Assembly (NCBI RefSeq): GCF_032854445.1
Contig: NW_027017992.1
Location: 83,102-147,101, forward strand
Length of the DNA stretch: 64,000 bases
Direction: 5' to 3'
Source of the DNA: Liolophura sinensis
Lineage: Eukaryota > Mollusca > Polyplacophora > Chitonida > Chitonidae
The translations under genes and the position numbers were made by a program. Positions 11,401 to 23,103 of the stretch are shown piece by piece; position 1 is the first letter of the stretch; each line of letters begins with the position of its first letter. Under the pieces are notes generated by a model. It was not told where the DNA came from and made no database searches. It saw nothing but the letters and a program-made list of their open reading frames with translations.

Positions 11401-13219
11401 AAAGATTTGACGTCTTCTGGGCTACCGAAGGGCACATAACTTATAGTCAAAAGTTGAATATAGTAATGACCAGTCGCGATTGTACAGAGTACAGTGTAGC
11501 CGATTTCAATTAACAAAAACACCCAGGCAAAAATGCAAAAATGGAAAAACTGTTCCAGTGCTGCTGGTAAGAGGCCTAATCCGACGTATTTTGTGACGAG
11601 AAATCGAATGGTGCAAACCGCGTTGCTCTCCGACAATACTTTTGGCTGTAGCGACAATTGAATGATCATTTATGTCATAATCACGTGCCCAGTAACGGCT
11701 CTTACTCCATGGAAACCAGGGATATTTGCAATTTTTAACAGCTGCCGATGCCTGGCCAATTCCGCATCTTTTGGCACCTTATAAATGTGGGTCAGTGTTA
11801 AGTTGTACTTTTTACAGCAGACTGTATCAAGTACCTTGTGTTTTTTCATGTACAAATGGTCTGGTTTTTCTACACGTAAATAAAGACATTGAGATTGTCT
11901 TGCACTTAGAAGTAAGGCAATTGCTGGGTGAGTTAAATGAGCTTGGCCCAAAGATTTGTCGTCTTCTGGCCTACCGAAGGGCACATAACTTATAGTCAAA
12001 AGTTGAATATAGTAATAACCATTCGCGATTGTACAGAGTACAGTGTAGCCGATTTCAATTAACAAAAAGACCAGGTAAAAATGCAAAAGTGGAAAAACTG
12101 TTCCAGTGCTACTAGTAAGAGGCTAATCGACGTATTTTGTGGCGAGAAATCGAATGGTGCAAACCGCGTTGCTCTCTGACCAATACTTTTGGCTGTAGAG
12201 ACAATTCAATGATCATTTATGTCATAATCACGTGCCCAGTAACGGCTCTTACTCCCATGGAAACCAGGGTTATTGTAATTTTTAACAGTTGCCGATGCCT
12301 GGCCCAATTCCCCATCTTTTGGCACCTTATAAATGTGGGTCAGTGTTCAGTTGTACTTTTTACAGCAGACTGTATCAAGTACCTTGTGTTTTTTACGTAC
12401 AAATGGTCTTGTTTTTCTACACGTAGATAAAGACATTGAGATTGTCTTGGACTTAGAAATAAGACAATTGCTGGGTGAGTTAAATGGGCTTAGCCCAAAG
12501 ATTTGACGTCTTCTGGGCTACCGAAGGGCACATAACTTATAGTCAAAAAGTTGAATATAGTAATAACCAGTCGCGATTGTTACAGAGTACAGTGTAGCCG
12601 ATTTCAATTAACAAAAAGACCAGGTAAAAATGCAAAAGTGGAAAAGCTGTTCCAGTGCTGCTGGTAAGGGCTAATCCGACGTATTTTGTGACGAGAAATC
12701 GAATGGTGCAAACCGCGTTGCTCTCCGACCAATATTTTGGCTGTAGTGACAATTGAATGATCATTGATGTCATAATCACGTGCCCAGCAACGTCTCTTAC
12801 TCCATGGAAACCAGGGAAATTTGCAATTTTTCAACAGCTGCCGATGCCTGGCTCAATTCCGCATCTTTTTGCACCTTACTGAAGTGGGTCAGTGTTCAGT
12901 TGTACTTTTTACAGCAGACTGTATCAAGTACCTTGTGTTTTTCATGTACAAATGGTGTGGTTTTTCTACACGTAGATAAAGACATTGAGATTGTCTTACA
13001 CTTAGAAAGTAAGGCAATTGCTGGGTGAGTTAAATGGGCTTGCCCCAAAGATTTGTCGTCTTCTGGGCTACCGAAGGGTACATAACTTATAGTCAAAAGT
13101 TGAATATAGTAATGACCAGTCGCGATTGTACAGAGTACAGTGTAGCCGATTTCAATTAACAAAAAGACCAGGTAAAAATGCAAAAGTGGAAAAACTGTTC
13201 CAGTGCTACTAGTAAGAGG
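9376..13219 (+). repeat. 7-monomer higher-order repeat, copy A
   Basis: Landmarks at 9376, 9925, 10474, 11024, 11576, 12123 and 12671. Each matches the unit 3,841-3,846 bp further on. Shared private marks include the GACGTAATTTG copy, CTCCGACA(A)ATAC with a lost C (11632 and 15472), ACGTAAATAAAG (11876 and 15718), GTAATAACCATTCGCG (about 12011 and 15854) and CCCATCTTTTGG (about 12311 and 16157). Copy A carries many one-base indels relative to copy B from 11.5 kb on. The outer edges are only good to within one monomer. Confidence 0.85.
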
Positions 13220-16200
13220 CTAATCCGACGTAATTTGTGACGAGAAATCGAATGGTGCAATCCGCGTTGCTCTCCGACCAATACTTTTGGCTGTAGCGAC
13301 AATTGAATGATCATTTATGTCATAATCACGTGCGTAGCAACGGCTCTTACTCCATAGAAACCAGGAAAATTTGCAATTTTTTAACAACTGCCGATGCCTG
13401 GCCCAATTCCGCATCTTTTGGCACCTTATAAATGTGGGTCAGTGTTAAGTTGTACTTTTTACAGCAGACTGTATCAAGTACCTTGTGTTTTTCATGTACA
13501 AATGGTGTGGTTTTTCTACACGTAGATAAAGACATTGAGATTGTCTTGCACTTAGAAATAAGCCAATTGCTGGGTGAGTTAAATGGGCTTGGCCCAAAGA
13601 TTTCAGGTCTTCTGGGCTACCGAAGGGCACATAACTTATAGTCAAAAGTTGAATATAGTAATAACCAGTCGCGATTGTACAGAGTACAGTGTAGCCGATT
13701 TCAATTAACAAAAAGACCAGGTAAAAATGCAAAAGTGGAAAAACTGTTCCAGTGCTACTAGTAAGAGGCTAATCCGACGTATTTTGTGGCGAGAAATCGA
13801 ATGGTGCAAACCGCGTTGCCCTCTGACCAATACTTTTGGCTGTAGAGACAATTCAATGATCATTTATGTCATAATCACGTGCCCAGTAACGGCTCTTACT
13901 CCATGGAAACCAGGGATATTTGCAATTTTTTAACAGTTACCGATGCCTGGCCCAATTCCGCACTATTTGGCACCTTATAAATGTGGGTCAGTGTTCAGTT
14001 GTACTTTTTACAGCAGACTGTATCAAGTACCTTGTGTTTTTCATGTACAAATGGTCTGGTTTTCTACACGTAGATAAAGACATTGAGATTGTCTTGCACT
14101 TAGAAGTAAGACAATTGCTGGGTGAGTTAAATTGGCTTAGCCCAAAGATTTGACGTCTTCTGGGCTACCGAAGGGCACATAACTTATAGTCAAAAGTTGA
14201 ATATAGTAATGACCAGTCGCGATTGTACAGAGTACAGTGTAGCCGATTTCAATTAACAAAAACACCAGGTAAAAATGCAAAAGTGGAAAAACTGTTCCAG
14301 TGCTGCTGGTAAGAGGCTAATCCGACGTATTTAGTGACGAGAAATCGAATGGTGCAAACCGCGTTGCTCTCTGACCAATACTTTTGGCTGTAGAGACAAT
14401 TGAATGATCATTGATGTCATAATCACGTGCCCAGCAACGTCTCTTACTCCATGGAAACCAGGAAAATTTGCAATTTTTTAACAACTGCCGATGCCTGGCC
14501 CAATTCCGCATCTTTGGGCACCTTATAAATGTGGGTCAGTGTTTAGTTGTACTTTTTACAGCAGACTGTATCAAGTACCTTGTGTTTTTCATGTACAAAT
14601 GGTGTGGTTTTTCTACACGTAGATAAAGACATTGAGATTGTCTTGGACTTAGAAATAAGACAATTGCTGGGTGAGATAAATGGGCTTGGCCCAAAGATTT
14701 CAGGTCTTCTGGGCTACCGAAGGGCACATAACTTATAGTCAAAAGTTGAATATAGTAATGACCAGTCGCGATTGTACAGAGTACAGTGTAGCCGATTTCA
14801 ATTAACAAAACACCCAGGCAAAAATGCAAAAGTGGAAAAACTGTTCCAGTGCTGCTGGTAAGAGGCTAATCCGACGTATTTTGTGACGAGAAATCGAATG
14901 GTGCAAACCGCGTTGCTCTCCGACCAATACTTTTGGCTGTAGTGACAATTGAATGATCATTGATGTCATAATCACGTGCCCAGCAACTGCTCTTACTCCA
15001 TGGAAACCAGGGATATTTGCAATTTTTTAACAGCTGCCGATGCCTGGCCCAATTCCGCATCTTTAGGCACCTTATTCATGTGGGTCTGTGGTCAGTTGTA
15101 CTTTTTACAGCAGGACTGTATCAAGTACCTTGTTTTTTTTATGTACAAATGGTCTGGTTTTTCTACACGTAGATAAAGACATTGAGATTGTCTTAGACTT
15201 AGAAGTAAGACAATTGCTGGGTGAGTTAAATGGGCTTGGCCCAAAGATTTGACGTCTTCTGGGCTACCGAAGGGCACATAACTTATAGTCAAAAGTTGAA
15301 TATAGTAATGACCAGTCGCGATTGTACAGAGTACAGTGTAGCCGATTTCAATTAACAAAACACCCAGGCAAAAATGCAAAAATGGAAAAACTGTTCCAGT
15401 GCTGCTGGTAAGAGGCTAATCCGACGTATTTTGTGACGAGAAATCGAATGGTGCAAACCGCGTTGCTCTCCGACAAATACTTTTGGCTGTAGCGACAATT
15501 GAATGATCATTTATGTCATAATCACGTGCCCAGTAACGGCTCTTACTCCATGGAAACCAGGGATATTTGCAATTTTTTAACAGCTGCCGATGCCTGGCCC
15601 AATTCCGCATCTTTTGGCACCTTATAAATGTGGGTCAGTGTTAAGTTGTACTTTTTACAGCAGACTGTATCAAGTACCTTGTGTTTTTCATGTACAAATG
15701 GTGTGGTTTTTCTACACGTAAATAAAGACATTGAGATTGTCTTGCACTTAGAAGTAAGGCAATTGCTGGGTGAGTTAAATGAGCTTGGCCCAAAGATTTG
15801 TCGTCTTCTGGCCTACCGAAGGGCACATAACTTATAGTCAAAAGTTGAATATAGTAATAACCATTCGCGATTGTACAGAGTACAGTGTAGCCGATTTCAA
15901 TTAACAAAAAGACCAGGTAAAAATGCAAAAGTGGAAAAACTGTTCCAGTGCTACTAGTAAGAGGCTAATCCGACGTATTTTGTGGCGAGAAATCGAATGG
16001 TGCAAACCGCGTTGCTCTCTGACCAATACTTTTGGCTGTAGAGACAATTCAATGATCATTTATGTCATAATCACGTGCCCAGTAACGGCTCTTACTCCAT
16101 GGAAACCAGGGTTATTTGTAATTTTTTAACAGTTGCCGATGCCTGGCCCAATTCCCCATCTTTTGGCACCTTTCAGTGTTCAGTTGTACTTTTACAGCAG

Positions 16201-17058
16201 ACTGTATCAAGTTACCTTGTGTTTTTTACGTACAAATGGTCTTGTTTTTTTCTACACGTAGATAAAGACATTGAGATTGTCTTGGACTTAGAAATAAGAC
16301 AATTGCTGGGTGAGTTAAATTGGCTTAGCCCAAAGATTTGACGTCTTCTGGGCTACCGAAGGGCACATAACTTATAGTCAAAAGTTGAATATAGTAATGA
16401 CCAGTCGCGATTGTACAGAGTACAGTGTAGCCGATTTCAATTAACAAAAAGACCAGGTAAAAATGCAAAAGTGGAAAAGCTGTTCCAGTGCTGCTGGTAA
16501 GAGGCTAATCCGACGTATTTTGTGACGAGAAATCGAATGGTGCAAACCGCGTTGCTCTCCGACCAATACTTTTGGCTGTAGAGACAATTGAATGATCATT
16601 GATGTCATAATCACGTGCCCAGCAACGTCTCTTACTCCATGGAAACCAGGGAAATTTGCAATTTTTCAACAGCTGCCGATGCCTGGCTTAATTTCGCATC
16701 TTTTTGCACCTTATAAATGTGGGTCAGTGTTTAGTTGTACTTTTTACAGCAGACTGTATCAAGTACCTTGTTGTTTTTCATGTACAAATGGTGTGGTTTT
16801 TCTACACGTAGATAAAGACATTGAGATTGTCTTGGGACTTAGAAGTAAGGCAATTGCTGGGTGAGTTAAATGGGCTTGGCCCAAAGATTTGTCGTCTTCT
16901 GGCCTACCGAAGGGTACAAAACTTATAGTCAAAAGTTGAATATAGTAATAACCAGTCGCGATTGTACAGAGTACAGTGTAGCCCGATTTCAATTAACAAA
17001 AAAGACCAGGTAAAAATGCAAAAGTGGAAAAACTGTTCCAGTGCCTACTAGTAAGAGG
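13220..17058 (+). repeat. 7-monomer higher-order repeat, copy B
   Basis: Landmarks at 13220, 13769, 14317, 14866, 15416, 15965 and 16505, directly following copy A, so the two form a tandem pair. The unit from 15965 is only 540 bp because 11 bases of the mid block are missing near 16171. The last unit (16505) is 554 bp because of several one-base insertions (near 16771, 16835, 16982, 17002 and 17045). Confidence 0.85.
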
Positions 17059-20000
17059 CTAATCCGACGTATTTTGTGGCGAGAAATCGAATGGTGCAAA
17101 CCGCGTTGCTCTCTGACCAATACTTTGGCTGTAGAAACAATTCAATGATCATTTATGTCATAATCACGTGCCCAGTAACGGCTCTTACTCCATGGAAACC
17201 AGGGATATTTGCAATTTTTTAACAGTTGCCGATGCCTGGCCCAATTCCGCATCTTTTGGCACCTTATAAATGTGGGTCAGTGTTCAGTTGTACTTTTTAC
17301 AGCAGACTGTATCAAGTACCTTGTGTTTTTTACGTACAAATGGTGTGGTTTTTCTACACGTAGATAAAGACATTGAGATTGTCTTGGACTTAGAAGTAAG
17401 GACAATTGCTGGGTGAGTTAAATTGGCTTAGCCCAAAGATTTGTCGTCTTCTGGGCTACCGAAGGGCACATAACTTATAGTCAAAAGTTGAATATAGTAA
17501 TGACCAGTCGCGATTGTACAGAGTACAGTGTAGCCGATTTCAATTAACAAAAGGACCAGGTAAAAATGCAAAAGTGGAAAAACTGTTCCAGTACTCCTGG
17601 TAAGAGGCTAATCCGACGTATTTTGTGACGAGAAATCGAATGGTGCAAACCGCGTTGCTCTCCGACCAATACTTTTGGCTGTAGTGACAATTGAATGATC
17701 ATTGATGTCCATAATCACGTGCCCAGCAACGTCTCTTACTCCATGGAAACCAGGGAAATTTGCAATTTTTCAACAGCTGCCGATGCCTGGCTCAATTCCG
17801 CATCTTTTTGCACCTTACTGAAGTGGGTCAGTGTTCAGTTGTACTTTTTACAGCAGACTGTATCAAGTACCTTGTGTTTTTCACGTACAAATGGTGTGGT
17901 TTTTCTACACGTAGATAAAGACATTGAGATTGTCTTAGACTTAGAAGTAAGGCAATTGCTGGGTGAGTTAAATGGGCTTGGCCCAAAGATTTGTCGTCTT
18001 CTGGGCTACCGAAGGGCACATAACTTATAGTCAAAAGTTGAATATAGTAATGACCAGTCGCGATTGTACAGAGTACAGTGTAGCCGATTTCAATTAACAA
18101 AAAGACCAGGTAAAAATGCAAAAGTGGAAAAACTGTTCCAGTGCTACTAGTAAGAGGCTAATCCGACGTAATTTGTGACGAGAAATCGAATGGTGCAATC
18201 CGCGTTGCTCTCCGACCAATACTTTTGGCTGTAGTGACAATTGAATGATCATTTATGTCATAATCACGTGCGTAGCAACGGCTCTTACTCCATGGAAACC
18301 AGGAAAATTTGCAATTTTTAAACAACTGCCGATGCCTGGCCCAATTCCGCATCTTTTGGCACCTTATAAATGTGGGTCAGTGTTTAGTTGTACTTTTTAC
18401 AGCAGACTGTATCAAGTACCTTGTGTTTTTCATGTACAAATGGTGTGGTTTTTCTACACGTAGATAAAGACATTGAGATTGTCTTGGACTTAGAAATAAG
18501 ACAATTGCTGGGTGAGTTAAATGGGCTTGGCCCAAAGATTTCAGGTCTTCTGGGCTACCGAAGGGCACATAACTTATAGTCAAAAGTTGAATATAGTAAT
18601 GACCAGTCGCGATTGTACAGAGTACAGTGTAGCCGATTTCAATTAACAAAACACCCAGGCAAAAATGCAAAAGTGGAAAAACTGTTCCAGTGCTGCTGGT
18701 AAGAGGCTAATCCGACGTATTTTGTGACGAGAAATCGAATGGTGCAAACCGCGTTGCTGTCCGACCAATACTTTTGGCTGTAGTGACAATTGAATGATCA
18801 TTGATGTCATAATCACGTGCCCAGCAACGTCTCTTACTCCATGGAAACCAGGGAAATTTGCAATTTTTCAACAGCTGCCGATGCCTGGCTCAATTCCGCA
18901 TCTTTTTGCACCTTACTGAAGTGGGTCAGTGTTAAGTTGTACTTTTTACAGCAGACTGTATCAAGTACCTTGTGTTTTTCACGTACAAAAGGTGTGGTTT
19001 TTCTACACGTAGATAAAGACATTGAGATTGTCTTGCACTTAGAAGTAAGGCAATTGCTGGGTGAGTTAAATGGGCTTGGCCCAAAGATTTGTCGTCTTCT
19101 GGGCTACCGAAGGGCACATAACTTATAGTCAAAAGTTGAATATAGTAATGACCAGTCGCGATTGTACAGAGTACAGTGTAGCCGATTTCAATTAACAAAA
19201 AGACCAGGTAAAAATGCAAAAGTGGAAAAACTGTTCCAGTGCTACTAGTAAGAGGCTAATCCGACGTAATTTGTGACGAGAAATCGAATGGTGCAATCCG
19301 CGTTGCTCTCCGACCAATACTTTTGGCTGTAGCGACAATTGAATGATCATTTATGTCATAATCACGTGCGTAGAAACGGCTCTTACTCCATGGAAACCAG
19401 GGAAATTTGCAATTTTTTAACAACTGCCGATGCCTGGCCCAATTCCGCATCTTTTGGCACCTATAAATGTGGGTCAGTGTTTAGTTGTACTTTTTACAGC
19501 GGACTGTATCAAGTACCTTGTGTTTTTCATGTACAAATGGTGTGGTTTTTCTACACGTAAATAAAGACATTGAGATTGTCTTGCACTTAGAAGTAAGGCA
19601 ATTGCTGCGTGAGTTAAATGGGCTTGGCCCAAAGATTTGTCGTCTTCTGGCCTACCGAAGGGCACAAAACTTATAGTCAAAAGTTGAATATAGTAATAAC
19701 CAGTCGCGATTGTACAGAGTACAGTGTAGCCAATTTCAATTAACAAAAAGACCAGGTAAAAATGCAAAAGTGGAAAAACTGTTCCAGTGCTACTAGTAAG
19801 AGGCTAATCCGACGTATTTTGTGGCGAGAAATCGAATGGTGCAAACCGCGTTGCTCTCTGACCAATACTTTTGGCTGTAGAAACAATTCAATGATCATTT
19901 ATGTCATAATCACGTGCCCAGTAACGGCTCTTACTCCATGGAAACCAGGGATATTTGCAATTTTTTAACAGTTGCCGATGCCTGGCCCAATTCCGCATCT

Positions 20001-20353
20001 TTTGGCACCTTATAAATGTGGGTCAGTGTTCAGTTGTACTTTTTACAGCAGACTGTATCAAGTACCTTGTGTTTTTCATGTACAAATGGTCTGGTTTTTT
20101 CTACACGTAGATAAAGACATTGAGATTGTCTTGGACTTAGAAATAAGACAATTGCTGGGTGAGTTAAATTGGCTTAGCCCAAAGATTTGACGTCTTCTGG
20201 GCTACCGAAGGGCACATAACTTATAGTCAAAAGTTGAATATAGTAATGACCAGTCGCGATTGTACAGAGTACAGTGTAGCCGATTTCAATTAACAAAAAG
20301 ACCAGGTAAAAATGCAAAAGTGGAAAAACTGTTCCAGTGCTACTAGTAAGAGG
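17059..20353 (+). repeat. Six satellite monomers without an obvious large-scale partner
   Basis: Landmarks at 17059, 17608, 18158, 18707, 19256 and 19804. The copies at 18158 and 19256 are of the GACGTAATTTG subtype and each follows a TTACTGAAG copy (17608 and 18707), giving a local 2-monomer alternation (about 1,098 bp). The copy at 19256 also has the ACGTAAATAAAG mark and CTGCGTGAG near 19607. The latter is otherwise seen only near 54226. No non-satellite sequence is present. Confidence 0.85.
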
Positions 20354-23103
20354 CTAATCCGACGTATTTTGTGGCGAGAAATCGAATGGTGCAAACCGCG
20401 TTGCTCTCTGACCAATGCTTTTGGCTGTAGAGACAATTGAATGATCATTTATGTCATAATCACGTGCCCAGTAACGGCTCTTACTCCATGGAAACCAGGG
20501 ATATTTGCAATTTTTTCACAGCTGCCGATGCCTGGCCCAATTCCGCATCTTTTGGCACCTTATAAATGTGGGCCAGTGTTCAGTTGTACTTTATACAGCA
20601 GACTGTATCAAGTACCTTGTGTTTTTTATGTACAAATGGTCCTGGTTTTTCTACACGTAGATAAAGACATTGAGATTGTCTTAGACTTAGAAGTAAGACA
20701 ATTGCTGGGTGAGTTAAATGGGCTTAGCCCAAAGATTTGACGTCTTCTGGGCTACCGAAGGGCACATAACTTATAGTCAAAAGTTGAATATAGTAATGAC
20801 CAGTCGCGATTGTACAGAGTACAGTGTAGCCGATTTCAATTAACAAAAAGACCAGGAAAAACTGCAAAAGTGGAAAAAACTGTTCCAGTGCTACTGGTAA
20901 GAGGCTAATCCGACGTATTTTGTGGCGAGAAATCGAATGGTGCAAACCGCGTTGCTCTCTGACCAATACTTTTGGCTGTAGAGACAATTCAATGATCATT
21001 TATGTCATAATCACGTGCCCAGTAACGGCTCTTACTCCATGGAAACAAGGGATATTTGCAATTTTTTAACAGCTGCCGATGCCTGGCCCAATTCCGCATC
21101 TTTTGGCACCTTATAAATGTGGGTCAGTGTTCAGTAGTACTTTATACAGCAGACTGTATCAAGTACCTTGTGTTTTTTATGTACAAATGGTCTGGTTTTT
21201 CTACACGTAGATAAAGACATTGAGATTGTCTTAGACTTAGAAGTAAGACAATTGCTGGGTGAGTTAAATGGGCTTAGCCCAAAGATTTGACGTCTTCTGG
21301 GCTACCGAAGGGCACATAACTTATAGTTAAAAGTTGAACATAGTAATGACCAGTCGCGATTGTACAGAGTACAGTGTAGCCGATTTCAATTAACAAAAAG
21401 ACCAGGCAAAAATGCAAAAGTGGAAAAAATGTTCCAGTGCTGCTAATAAGAGGCTAATCCGACGTATTTTGTGACGAGAAATCGAATGGTGCAAACCGCG
21501 TTGCTCTCCAACCAATACTTTTGGCTGTAGCGACAATTGAATGATCATTTATGTCATAATCACGTGCGTAGCAACGTCTCTTACTGCATGGAAACCAGGG
21601 AAATTTGCAATTTTTTAACAGCTGCCGATGCCTGGCTCAATTCCGCATCTTTTGGCACCTTACTGAAGTGGGTCAGTGTTCAGTTGTACTTTTTACAGCA
21701 GACTGTATCAAGTACCTTGTGTTTTTCACGTACAAATGGTGTGGTTTTTCTACACGTAGACAAAGACATTGAGATTGTCTTGCACTTAGAAGTAAGACAA
21801 TTGCTGGGTGAGTTAAATAGGCTTGGCCCAAAGATTTGTCGTCTTCTGGGCTACCGAAGGGCACATAACTTATAGTCAAAAGTTGAATATAGTAATGACC
21901 AGTCGCGATTGTACAGAGTACAGTGTAGCCGATTTCAATTAACAAAAAACCCAGGCAAAAATGCAAAAGTGGAAAAACTGTTCCAGTGCTGCTGGTAAGA
22001 GGGCTAATCCGACGTATTTTGTGACGAGAAATCGAATGGTGCAATCTGCGTTGCTCTCCGACCAATACTTTTGGCTGTAGCGACAATTGAATGATCATTG
22101 ATGTCATAATCACGTGCCCAGCAACGGCTCTTACTCCATGGAAACCAGGGGTATTTGCAATTTTTTAACAGCTGCCGATGCCTGGCCCAATTCCGCATCT
22201 TTAGGCACCTTATTCATGTGGGTCTGTGTTCAGTTGAACTTTTTACAGCAGACTGTATCAAGTACCTTGTTTTTTTTTATGTACAAATGGTCTGGTTTTT
22301 CTACACGTAGATAAAGACATTGAGATTGTCTTGGACTTAGAAGTAAGACAATTGCTGGGTGAGTTAAATGGGCTTAGCCCAAAGATTTCAGGTCTTCTGG
22401 GCTACCGAAGGGCACATAACTTATAGTCAAAAGTTGAATATAGTAATGACCAGTCGCGATTGTACAGAGTACAGTGTAGCCGATTTCAATTAACAAAACA
22501 CCAGGCAAAAATGCAAAAGTGGAAAAAACTGTTCCAGTGCAACTAGTAAGAGGCTAATCCGACGTATTTTGTGACGAGAAATCGAATGGTGCAATCCGCG
22601 TTGCTCTCCGACCAATACTTTTGGGCTGTAGCGACAATTGAATGATCATTGATGTCATAATCACGTGCGTAGCAACGTCTCTTACTCCATGGAAACCAGG
22701 GAAATTTGCAATTTTTTAACAGCTGCCGATGCCTGGCTCAATTCCGCATCTTTTGGCACCTTACTGAAGTGGGTCAGTGTTCAGTTGTACTTTTTACAGC
22801 AGACTGTATCAAGTACCTTGTGTTTTTTACGTAGAAATGGTGTGGTTTTTCTACACGTAGATAAAGACATTGAGATTGTCTTGCACTTAGAAGTAAGGCA
22901 ATTGCTGGGTGAGTTAAATGGGCTTGGCCCAAAGATTTGACGTCTTCTGGGCTACCGAAGGGCACATAACTTATAGTCAAAAGTTGAATATAGTAATAAC
23001 CAGTCGCGATTGTACAGAGTACAGTGTAGCCGATTTCAATAAACAAAAAGACCAGGTAAAAATGCAAAAGTGGAAAAACTGTTCCAGTGCTACTAGTAAG
23101 AGG
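20354..23103 (+). repeat. 5-monomer higher-order repeat, copy A
   Basis: Landmarks at 20354, 20905, 21454, 22004 and 22554. The order of subtypes is TTTTTTCACAGC, AAACTGCAAAAG, CCAACCAAT with CTGCATGG, TTATTCATG with a GATTTCAGG tail, then GTGCAACTA with ACGTAGAAATGG. The same five follow immediately at 23104-25300. This copy has extra one-base insertions (near 20641, 22003, 22527 and 22625) absent from the next. Confidence 0.9.

Noticed and set aside
21673-22113. Longest frame (146 codons, minus strand) as a possible membrane protein, because of a hydrophobic stretch
   Set aside because: It is two monomer frames joined by a single extra G near 22003. The neighbouring copies lack this base and the frame is closed in them.
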